From assembly GCA_027021325.1 (NCBI GenBank), contig JALUUN010000563.1:1-7151 (forward strand): a stretch of DNA of 7,151 nt, written 5' to 3'. Positions 1 through 4,723 of the stretch are shown here, in pieces (position 1 is the stretch's first letter; the number at the start of each line of letters is the position of its first letter). The stretch is from Planctomycetota bacterium. GTDB lineage: Bacteria; Planctomycetota; UBA1135. The translations under genes were made by a program, and so were the position numbers. Below the pieces are notes generated by a model. The model was not told the DNA's origin. It did not search any database and saw nothing but the letters and a program-made list of their open reading frames with translations.

Positions 1-359
1 AGACCGAGGTCGCGAGCTTGCAGTTCCCCGGCGAGGACGGCCTGTTCGGCGTCCTGCCGCGGCACGCGCCGATGCTGGCCCTCACCGACTCCGGGCTCCT
101 GCGTGCCCGCACGCCGCGCGGCGAGACCCTGGAAATGATCATCCACGACGGCTTCGCCGAGGTCCGCGGCGACACGGTCACGATCCTGACGCGGGCGGCC
201 GAGCGTCCCGAGGAGATCGACCTGGAGCGCGCCCGGCAGGCCGCCGAGCGCGCGCGCGAACTCCTGCGACGCGGCCTGAGCAGGGAGGAGTTCGACCTCG
301 TGCGTGCCCAGGCCGCCCTGCGCCGGGCCCTGGCCCGGCAGCGGGCCGCCCGCCGATGA
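1..359 (+). CDS. atpC: F1FO ATP synthase epsilon subunit (5'-truncated)
   Basis: Epsilon subunit of the F1 central stalk, which couples gamma rotation to catalysis and can inhibit ATP hydrolysis. The reading frame is already open at the window edge (first whole codon at position 3). By comparison with the Bacillus PS3 protein about 20 N-terminal residues lie outside, so the in-frame TTG at 18 is not the real start. The N-terminal beta-sandwich is recognised by PGEDGLFGVLPRHAPML and by GFAEVRGDTVTILTRAAER. A two-helix C-terminal domain follows, rich in Ala, Arg and Glu. That domain has IDLERA (216-233), matching the I(L)DxxRA ATP-binding motif, and arginines at 324-326 and 336-338 that align with the two other ATP-contacting arginines of PS3 epsilon. 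Family knowledge therefore suggests an ATP-sensing epsilon; this is inference. The stop codon overlaps the aspS start. Upstream atpA/G/D are presumed but not in view. Confidence 0.93.
   Translation, partial: TEVASLQFPGEDGLFGVLPRHAPMLALTDSGLLRARTPRGETLEMIIHDGFAEVRGDTVTILTRAAERPEEIDLERARQAAERARELLRRGLSREEFDLVRAQAALRRALARQRAARR
356..359 (+). other. ATGA stop/start overlap coupling atpC to aspS
   Basis: The aspS ATG (356-358) and the atpC TGA (357-359) share four bases. The 25 bases before the ATG are GC-rich with no good Shine-Dalgarno match. Reinitiation by ribosomes finishing atpC is therefore the likely way aspS is translated (inference). Confidence 0.75.
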
Positions 360-2179
360 GCCGGGTCCGGGGCTACGGCCGCACCCACGCCTGCGGCGAG
401 CTCCGGCGCGAGCACGCCGGCCGCGAGGTGGTCCTCTGCGGCTGGGTGGACGCCCACCGCGACCACGGCGGCGTGCGTTTCGTGGACCTGCGCGACCGCG
501 AGGGCATCGTCCAGATCGTTGCGGACGAGGAGTCTCCTGCCGAGGCGCGAGAGGCCCTGGCCCGGGTGCACGACGAGGACTGCCTGCGGGTCGAGGGAAG
601 CCTCCGGGTGCGTGCGGGCGCGCCGAACCCGGAGCGCGCCACCGGGGAAGTCGAGGTCCTGGTCCGGCGGGTGGAGATCCTGAGCCGCAGCGAGCCGCTG
701 CCCTTCGAGATCGAGGACGAACTCGAAGCGCCCGAGGAGCTGCGCCTGCGCTACCGCTACCTGGACCTGCGCCGGGCTCCCATGCAGCGCTACCTGCGGC
801 TGCGCAGCCGGGCCAACCATGCCATCCGCGAGGCCCTCCAGGGACTCGGTTTCGTCGAGGTGGAGACGCCGATCCTGACGCGTTCCACCCCCGAGGGTGC
901 CCGCGACTACCTGGTCCCGAGCCGCGTACGCCCGGGTTCCTGGTACGCCCTGCCGCAGTCCCCCCAGGTCTTCAAGCAGCTGTGCATGGTGGCCGGCCTG
1001 GACCGCTACTTCCAGATCGCCCGCTGCATGCGCGACGAAGACCTGCGCGCCGACCGCCAGCCGGAATTCACCCAGCTGGACCTGGAGATGTCCTTCGTCG
1101 AGGAGGATCAGGTCCTGGAAGTGGTCGAGGAAGTCGTGCAGGCGGCCTTCCGGGCCGTGCGCGGGGAGGCGCCTCCGGTTCCCTTCGAGCGCCTCAGCCA
1201 CGCCGAGGCGCTGCGGCGCTTCGCTTCGGACAAGCCGGACCTGCGCATTCCCTTGGAGGTCGTGGACCTCGGTGAGGCTGCTTCCCGCCTGGAGTTCCGG
1301 GTCTTCCGTGAGGTCCTGGACCAGGGCGGTCTGGTGCGCGGTCTGTGTCTGCCCGGCGGGGCCGGGCTCAGCCGCAAGCAGATCGACGGCCTGGAGCAGG
1401 CGGCCCGGGACGCCGGCGCTGCCGGCGCCGCCTGGTGCAAGGTGGGGGAGAGCGGGTCGGCGAGCGGCCCCCTGGCCCGCTTCCTCCAGGAGGAAGCCGG
1501 CCGCGCCTTCCTGGAGGCGGCCGGCGCCTCGCCGGGGGACCTCGTCGTGACCGTCGCCGACCGTCCCCGCCGCACCCTCGTGGCCCTGGACGCCCTGCGA
1601 CGGCGGGCCGGCGAGCTCCTGGATCTCGTCTCCCCCGGCGACCGTCTGGTCTGGATCACCGAATTCCCGCTCTTCGAGCAGGACGACGAAGGCGCCTGGA
1701 CGCCGGCCCACCACCCCTTCACCAGCCCGGTGGAGGAGGACCTCGAGGCGCTGCGCGGCGGCCGACGCGAGGGGGTGCGTTCGCGGGCCTACGACCTGGT
1801 CTGGAACGGGGTCGAGCTCGGCTCGGGCTCGATCCGGATCCACCGCAGCGAGGTCCAGGAAGTCGTCTTCCAGGCCCTCGGCATCGGCCCCGAGGAGGCC
1901 CGGGAGCGCTTCCGGCACCTCCTCGGCGCCTTCCGTTTCGGCCCGCCGCCCCACGGCGGCTTCGCCATCGGCCTGGACCGCCTCTACGCCCTCCTCTGCG
2001 GCGCGGCCTCCATCCGCGAGGTCATCGCCTTCCCCAAGACCTCCTCGGGGGTCTGCCCCCTCACCGGAGCCCCGGCGCCCGTGGATCCGGAGCAGCTCGC
2101 CGAACTGGGGATCCGCCAGGAGGCGGCTGCCGAGGAGCCCGAGGCGGGGAATCTGGAGGAGCCGGCCGGACCCGCCTAG
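356..2179 (+). CDS. aspS: Aspartate-tRNA ligase, bacterial type (probably non-discriminating)
   Basis: Cytoplasmic class IIb synthetase that attaches Asp to tRNA; 607 residues, near the usual 585-600. Order of domains: N-terminal OB-fold anticodon-binding domain (about 1-110, WVDAHRDHGG then FVDLRDREG), catalytic core, bacterial GAD insertion (about 290-425), then the end of the core. Class II motif 1 ends at P172 in VETPIL. The aspartate-site stretch QSPQVFKQ follows. Motif 2 holds R226-D227-E228 in CMRDEDLRADRQPEFTQ. Motif 3 is GLDRL with R542. The C-terminus adds a short Ala/Glu-rich tail. The ATG at 356 is chosen because the conserved Cys-Gly-x-Leu start region follows about 12 residues later. 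His37 and Gly88 match the residues reported in non-discriminating AspRS of Pseudomonas aeruginosa (E. coli has Leu and Lys), so it may also charge tRNA-Asn for GatCAB; this is inference. It sits between atpC (overlap) and infC (59-nt gap). Confidence 0.97.
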   Translation: MSRVRGYGRTHACGELRREHAGREVVLCGWVDAHRDHGGVRFVDLRDREGIVQIVADEESPAEAREALARVHDEDCLRVEGSLRVRAGAPNPERATGEVEVLVRRVEILSRSEPLPFEIEDELEAPEELRLRYRYLDLRRAPMQRYLRLRSRANHAIREALQGLGFVEVETPILTRSTPEGARDYLVPSRVRPGSWYALPQSPQVFKQLCMVAGLDRYFQIARCMRDEDLRADRQPEFTQLDLEMSFVEEDQVLEVVEEVVQAAFRAVRGEAPPVPFERLSHAEALRRFASDKPDLRIPLEVVDLGEAASRLEFRVFREVLDQGGLVRGLCLPGGAGLSRKQIDGLEQAARDAGAAGAAWCKVGESGSASGPLARFLQEEAGRAFLEAAGASPGDLVVTVADRPRRTLVALDALRRRAGELLDLVSPGDRLVWITEFPLFEQDDEGAWTPAHHPFTSPVEEDLEALRGGRREGVRSRAYDLVWNGVELGSGSIRIHRSEVQEVVFQALGIGPEEARERFRHLLGAFRFGPPPHGGFAIGLDRLYALLCGAASIREVIAFPKTSSGVCPLTGAPAPVDPEQLAELGIRQEAAAEEPEAGNLEEPAGPA

Positions 2180-2184
2180 AATCG

Positions 2185-2199
2185 GGAGGACGGCCCTCC
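2185..2199 (+). other. Small hairpin in the aspS-infC gap
   Basis: GGAGG (2185-2189) can pair with CCTCC (2195-2199) around a 5-nt loop. There is no T-run after it, so it is not a classical terminator. It could shape the infC leader, but a 5-bp GC stem is cheap by chance in this sequence. The rest of the gap (2180-2238) holds only the infC ribosome binding site. Confidence 0.2.
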
Positions 2200-2226
2200 G
2201 CCGCCTTCGACCTTGCAACCCCCCTC

Positions 2227-2232
2227 AGGGAG
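2227..2232 (+). promoter_or_regulatory. Shine-Dalgarno site deciding the infC AUU start
   Basis: AGGGAG lies six bases before ATT at 2239, a standard spacing. No ATG, GTG, TTG or CTG occurs in the infC frame between the aspS stop and this point, so this site supports ATT as the start codon. Confidence 0.75.
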
Positions 2233-2238
2233 ACCACC

Positions 2239-2979
2239 ATTCCGCCCAGAAGAAGGAGACGATTCGCGCCCCCCGAGAAGGAGCGCTACCGGCTGAACCA
2301 CCAGATCCGCGCCCGCGAAGTCCTGCTCATCGGGGCGGACGGCGTCCAGGTTGGAAAGGTCCCCATCGAACAGGCGCGGAAGATGGCCATGGAGGCGGGG
2401 CTGGACCTGGTCGAGGTCGCCCCGCAGGCCCGGCCGCCGGTCTGCAAGATCCTCGACTACGGCAAGTTCAAGTACGAGCAGAAGAAGAAGCAGAGCCGTT
2501 CCAAGACGGCCTCTTCGGTCCTCAAGGAGATCCGGGTCCGGCCCAAGATCGACACCCACGATCTCGAGATCAAGATCAAGAAGGCGCGGGCCTTTCTCGA
2601 GGAGGGCCACAAGGTCCAGGTCACCTGCCTGTTCCGCGGCCGTGAGTTCGTCTACAAGGAGATCGGGCGGGAGAAGATGCTGCGGGTCGTCGAGGCTTGC
2701 TCCGACATCGCCCGGATCGAGCGGGAGCCGCGCATGGAGGGCCGGCGCATGATCCTCCTCATGTCCCGCAAGGCGGGGGTGCCGACGAAGCCGAAGGCCG
2801 GCGCGCCGGCCCCGGTGGATACAGCCGGAACCTCCAGGGCGCCGGCGGAGGGCGAGGCCGCCGCGGCCTCGGAGGAGCGGACCGGGGAGGCCCGGTCGGC
2901 GGAGGAGGCCTCCGGGACCGGAAGCCCGGCCGCTGGCGACGGCCAGGCGGCCCCCGAGGCTTCCTCCGGGGGGGCTTGA
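2239..2979 (+). CDS. infC: Translation initiation factor IF-3 with AUU start and long C-terminal tail
   Basis: IF3 binds the 30S subunit, blocks early 50S joining and checks the start codon and initiator tRNA. The product is 246 residues. The N-domain (about 14-80) has LNHQIRAREVLLIG, DLVEVAPQARPPVCKILDYGKF and Tyr74; a Lys-rich linker follows (KYEQKKKQ), then the C-domain (about 95-178) with KEIRVRPKIDTHDL and PRMEGRRMILLMSRK. The ATT at 2239 is chosen because it has a good Shine-Dalgarno site, gives a normal IF3 N-terminus, and the next in-frame ATG (in KMAMEAG) would delete half the N-domain. AUU initiation is the known basis of IF3 autocontrol in E. coli. Codons 4-8 are AGA AGA AGG AGA CGA, unlike the CGC/CGG used elsewhere. 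Residues 179-246 form an Ala/Gly/Glu/Pro-rich tail (20 Ala of 68, net acidic), probably disordered. Myxococcus DsgA, an IF3, has a tail of similar length. Confidence 0.96.
   Translation: MPPRRRRRFAPPEKERYRLNHQIRAREVLLIGADGVQVGKVPIEQARKMAMEAGLDLVEVAPQARPPVCKILDYGKFKYEQKKKQSRSKTASSVLKEIRVRPKIDTHDLEIKIKKARAFLEEGHKVQVTCLFRGREFVYKEIGREKMLRVVEACSDIARIEREPRMEGRRMILLMSRKAGVPTKPKAGAPAPVDTAGTSRAPAEGEAAAASEERTGEARSAEEASGTGSPAAGDGQAAPEASSGGA
2951..2972 (+). other. GC hairpin at the infC 3' end
   Basis: CCCCCG (2951-2956) pairs with CGGGGG (2967-2972), and AGG (2957-2959) with CCT (2963-2965) inside it, leaving one bulged C at 2966 and a CTT loop. It ends four bases before the infC stop codon. No T-run follows, so it is not a typical intrinsic terminator. 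It could slow RNA decay or polymerase, but it also lies in a repetitive low-complexity coding tail and may be incidental. Confidence 0.25.
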
Positions 2980-3003
2980 CCGGAACCTCGCTGCCGGTAG
3001 GAT
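2976..3003 (+). promoter_or_regulatory. Candidate sigma70-type promoter for rpmI-rplT
   Basis: TTGACC at 2976-2981 (5 of 6 to the -35 consensus) and TAGGAT at 2998-3003 (4 of 6 to the -10) are separated by 16 bases. The -35 overlaps the infC TGA (2977-2979). This is one of the few A/T-containing patches in the region. A transcript would start near 3010, leaving a leader of about 30 nt before rpmI. Internal promoters in infC-rplT operons are known in other bacteria; activity here is inference. Confidence 0.35.
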
Positions 3004-3040
3004 ATTCGGCCTTCCATCGGCCCGTGGCCCGAGGTTTGCC

Positions 3041-3235
3041 ATGCCCAAGATGAAGACCAAGAAGTCGGTCAGCCGACGCATGAAGGTGACCAAGAACGGC
3101 AAGGTGCTGCGGCGCCGGCAGGCCACCGGCCACCTGCTGTCGGCGAAGTCCGCCAGGCGCCGCCGCCGTCTGCGCCGGGCCGCCGTGGTCGAGGGCAAGA
3201 TCGCCGAGAACATGAAGCGCCTGCTCGGGGCCTGA
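3041..3235 (+). CDS. rpmI: 50S ribosomal protein bL35
   Basis: Small basic protein of the large ribosomal subunit; 64 residues, the usual length. The sequence begins PKMKTKKSVSRRMKVT and continues with the bL35 pattern GKVLRRRQATGHLLSAKSARRRRRLRR, ending in a typical helix with MKRLL. About a third of the residues are Lys or Arg, fitting rRNA binding. GAGG at 3031-3034 stands six bases before the ATG. It lies 61 nt after infC and 46 nt before rplT, the conserved infC-rpmI-rplT order. In E. coli and Bacillus this unit is repressed by excess bL20 binding the leader; I did not recognise that binding structure here. A 7-bp hairpin spans its stop codon. Confidence 0.97.
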   Translation: MPKMKTKKSVSRRMKVTKNGKVLRRRQATGHLLSAKSARRRRRLRRAAVVEGKIAENMKRLLGA

Positions 3236-3242
3236 GGCCCCG
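3226..3242 (+). other. Hairpin spanning the rpmI stop codon
   Basis: CGGGGCC (3226-3232) is followed by the TGA stop as a 3-nt loop and then GGCCCCG (3236-3242), a perfect 7-bp inverted repeat. The next bases are CTGGACC, not T-rich, so it is unlikely to be an intrinsic terminator. It could affect release or the coupling of rpmI to rplT, or protect an mRNA end (inference). Confidence 0.35.
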
Positions 3243-3281
3243 CTGGACCGCCGGCGCGGCCCCTTTCCCCAGGACAGTGGC

Positions 3282-3641
3282 ATGACCCGCACCCGCAACG
3301 TCGTCCCCCGCACCCGCCGCCGCCGCCGTCTGATGCGGCGCGCCAAGGGCTACTGGGGAGCCCGGCACCGGCTGCTCCGGACCGTCAAGGAGACCCTGCT
3401 CCGGGCCGGCAACTTCGCCTACCGGGACCGCCGGCGGAAGAAGCGGGACTTCCGCCGCCTGTGGATCCAGCGCATCAACGCCGGCGCCCGGGCGCACGGG
3501 ATGAACTACAGCCAGTTCATCCACGGCCTGCAGAAGGCCGGCATCGAGATCGACCGCAAGGCCCTCAGCGAACTCGCCTTCCGCGACCCGGCCGCGTTCG
3601 GCGCCGTGGTCGAGGAGGCCCGCCAGGCCCTGGCGGCCTGA
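3282..3641 (+). CDS. rplT: 50S ribosomal protein bL20
   Basis: Primary rRNA-binding protein needed for early 50S assembly and, in several bacteria, the autogenous repressor of rpmI-rplT. It has 119 residues, as usual. The Arg-rich N-terminal extension (TRTRNVVPRTRRRRRLMRRAKGYWGAR, quoted here in part as RAKGYWGAR) leads into AGNFAYRDRRRKKRDFR, LWIQRINAGAR and NYSQFIHGLQKAGIEIDRK, all bL20 signatures. The C-terminal helix ends VEEARQAL. AGGA at 3271-3274 lies seven bases before the ATG at 3282. The family usually begins with a Pro-Arg-Val/Thr start, so TRTRNVVPRT is slightly divergent but keeps the length. It lies between rpmI and pheS. The 3' end of the gene carries one arm of the inverted-repeat set that continues into the pheS leader. 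Confidence 0.97.
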   Translation: MTRTRNVVPRTRRRRRLMRRAKGYWGARHRLLRTVKETLLRAGNFAYRDRRRKKRDFRRLWIQRINAGARAHGMNYSQFIHGLQKAGIEIDRKALSELAFRDPAAFGAVVEEARQALAA

Positions 3642-3678
3642 GGCGGGCCGCGGCCCGCCCCGGGGCGGCGCCGCCGCC
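3617..3678 (+). promoter_or_regulatory. Competing GC inverted repeats between rplT and pheS
   Basis: Four pairings are visible. (a) CCGCCAGG 3620-3627 with CCTGGCGG 3629-3636, at the rplT end. (b) GGCGGGCCG 3642-3650 with CGGCCCGCC 3651-3659, a perfect 18-bp palindrome just after the rplT stop. (c) GGCGGC 3664-3669 with GCCGCC 3673-3678, ending four bases before the pheS ATG. (d) GGCCCGCC occurs twice (3617-3624 and 3652-3659), so GGCGGGCC 3642-3649 can pair upstream or downstream. Pairing upstream would exclude both (a) and (b). No T-run follows any stem. The layout resembles an attenuation or translational switch, but GC bias alone could produce part of it. Confidence 0.35.
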
Positions 3679-3682
3679 GATC

Positions 3683-4717
3683 ATGCGCGACCGCCTCGAA
3701 GAGCTGGCCGAGGAGGGGCTCGCGGCTCTCGGCTCCGCCGCGACGGAGGAGGACCTGCGCCGCGTGGAGCAGGACTACCTCGGCCGGCATGGCCGGATCA
3801 CCGCGGTCCTGCGCCAGCTCGGCGGCCTGCCGCCCGCCGAGCGCCCGGCTGTCGGCCGCCTGGCCAACGAGATCAAGGAGCGTCTCGCCCGGGAACTGGA
3901 GGCGCGTCTGGAGATCCTGCGGCGGTCGCGCCTGGAGGCGGAACTCGCCGGAGAGGGCTTCGATCCGACGCTTCCAGGGCCGCCGGCCCGCGCCGGCAGC
4001 CTCCATCCCATCGAGCGCGTCCGCCGCGAACTGGAGGATCTGTTCCGGTCCATGGGCTACGCCGTCGCCGGCGGCCCCGAGGTCGAGACCGAGGAGCACA
4101 ACTTCGACGCCCTGAACATCCCGCCGGACCATCCGGCGCGGGAGGGGCACGACACCCTCTGGATCGAGGGCGGGGATCGCGAGCGCCTCTGCATGCGTAC
4201 CCACACGAGTCCGGTCCAGGTCCGCGCCCTGCGCCGCCACGGCGTCCCGCTGCGGGTCGTGGCACCGGGCCGGGTCTTCCGCCAGGAGACCCAGGACGCC
4301 ACCCACGACCACACCTTCCACCAGATGGAGGGGCTGGTCGTGGATCGCGGCGTCGGCGTGCCGCACATGCTGCACGCCATGCGCAGCCTGCTCTCGGGGC
4401 TCTTCGGGCGCGAGCTCCAGACCCGCCTGCGGCCCGGCTACTTTCCCTTCGTCGAACCCGGCTTCGAACTGGACGCGCGCTGCCCCTTCTGCAAGAGCGG
4501 CTGCAGCGTCTGCAAGGGCAGCACCTGGATCGAGCTCATGCCCGGCGGCCTCGTCCATCCCGAGGTCCTGCGCGCCAGCGGCGTAGACCCCGAGGACTAC
4601 AGCGGCTTCGCCTTCGGCCTCGGCTTGTCGCGCATTGCCATGTTGCGTTACGGCATCGACGACATCCGCTGGATGATGAGCGGCGATCTCCGCTTCCTGG
4701 AACAGTTCGACGCCTGA
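3683..4717 (+). CDS. pheS: Phenylalanine-tRNA ligase alpha subunit
   Basis: Catalytic subunit of the (alpha-beta)2 class II PheRS, charging tRNA-Phe; 344 residues, within the usual 330-350. The N-terminal helical coiled coil (about 1-95) shows the family pattern VEQDYLGRHGRI and LPPAERPAVGRLANEIKERL. The catalytic core follows: PPDHPAREGHDT, MRTHTSPVQVR with His174, motif 2 with R200 and E202 in FRQETQDATHDHTFHQMEG, RPGYFPFVEPGFELD, and motif 3 GFAFGLGLSRIAMLRYG with A310 in the Phe pocket and R317. Four cysteines, C267, C270, C274 and C277, form a CxxC-x3-CxxC knuckle seen in some bacterial PheS. Position 316 is Ser where Glu is more common. The ATG at 3683 aligns with the E. coli start. No Shine-Dalgarno sequence is visible before it. 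It is followed by pheT after 6 nt. No T-box or Phe-rich leader peptide was found. Confidence 0.97.
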   Translation: MRDRLEELAEEGLAALGSAATEEDLRRVEQDYLGRHGRITAVLRQLGGLPPAERPAVGRLANEIKERLARELEARLEILRRSRLEAELAGEGFDPTLPGPPARAGSLHPIERVRRELEDLFRSMGYAVAGGPEVETEEHNFDALNIPPDHPAREGHDTLWIEGGDRERLCMRTHTSPVQVRALRRHGVPLRVVAPGRVFRQETQDATHDHTFHQMEGLVVDRGVGVPHMLHAMRSLLSGLFGRELQTRLRPGYFPFVEPGFELDARCPFCKSGCSVCKGSTWIELMPGGLVHPEVLRASGVDPEDYSGFAFGLGLSRIAMLRYGIDDIRWMMSGDLRFLEQFDA

Positions 4718-4723
4718 GGTGCC

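Noticed and set aside
18..20. TTG as the start of atpC
   Set aside because: The homologous sequence TEVAS continues in frame upstream of it, and epsilon needs about 20 more N-terminal residues, so the gene begins outside the window.
304..1275. Forward 323-codon frame overlapping the start of aspS
   Set aside because: Arg/Gly/Pro-rich shadow of aspS, which is conserved throughout in its own frame.
2154..2182. TAGAAT (2177-2182) as a -10 element for infC
   Set aside because: The hexamer is good (5 of 6) but the best -35 at 17-bp spacing, TGGAGG, matches only 3 of 6. The TAG is also simply the aspS stop codon. Too weak to list as a promoter.
1345..2238. The infC frame stays open upstream through half of aspS
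   Set aside because: The upstream translation is Arg/Gly/Pro-rich and unrelated to IF3; it is the +1-shifted shadow of aspS. The IF3 similarity begins right after the ATT at 2239.
2262..2264. Second ATT shortly after the AAGGAG core as the infC start
   Set aside because: It is out of frame with IF3 and only three bases from the Shine-Dalgarno core.
2820..2976. GC-rich repeats in the infC tail as a mobile or repeat element
   Set aside because: No true direct repeats or terminal inverted repeats; the frame is intact and codon use matches the neighbours, so it is low-complexity coding sequence.
2176..3213. Minus-strand open frame of 345 codons opposite infC and rpmI
   Set aside because: Antisense shadow of conserved genes; low-complexity Arg/Gly/Leu product with no motif.
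3642..3659. Palindrome after rplT as a Rho-independent terminator
   Set aside because: No T-run follows; the next bases are CCCGGGGCGG. It was kept only as part of a possible structured leader.
3642..3682. T-box riboswitch or Phe-rich leader peptide before pheS
   Set aside because: The spacer is 41 bases of almost pure G and C, too short for a T-box, and encodes no Phe-rich peptide.
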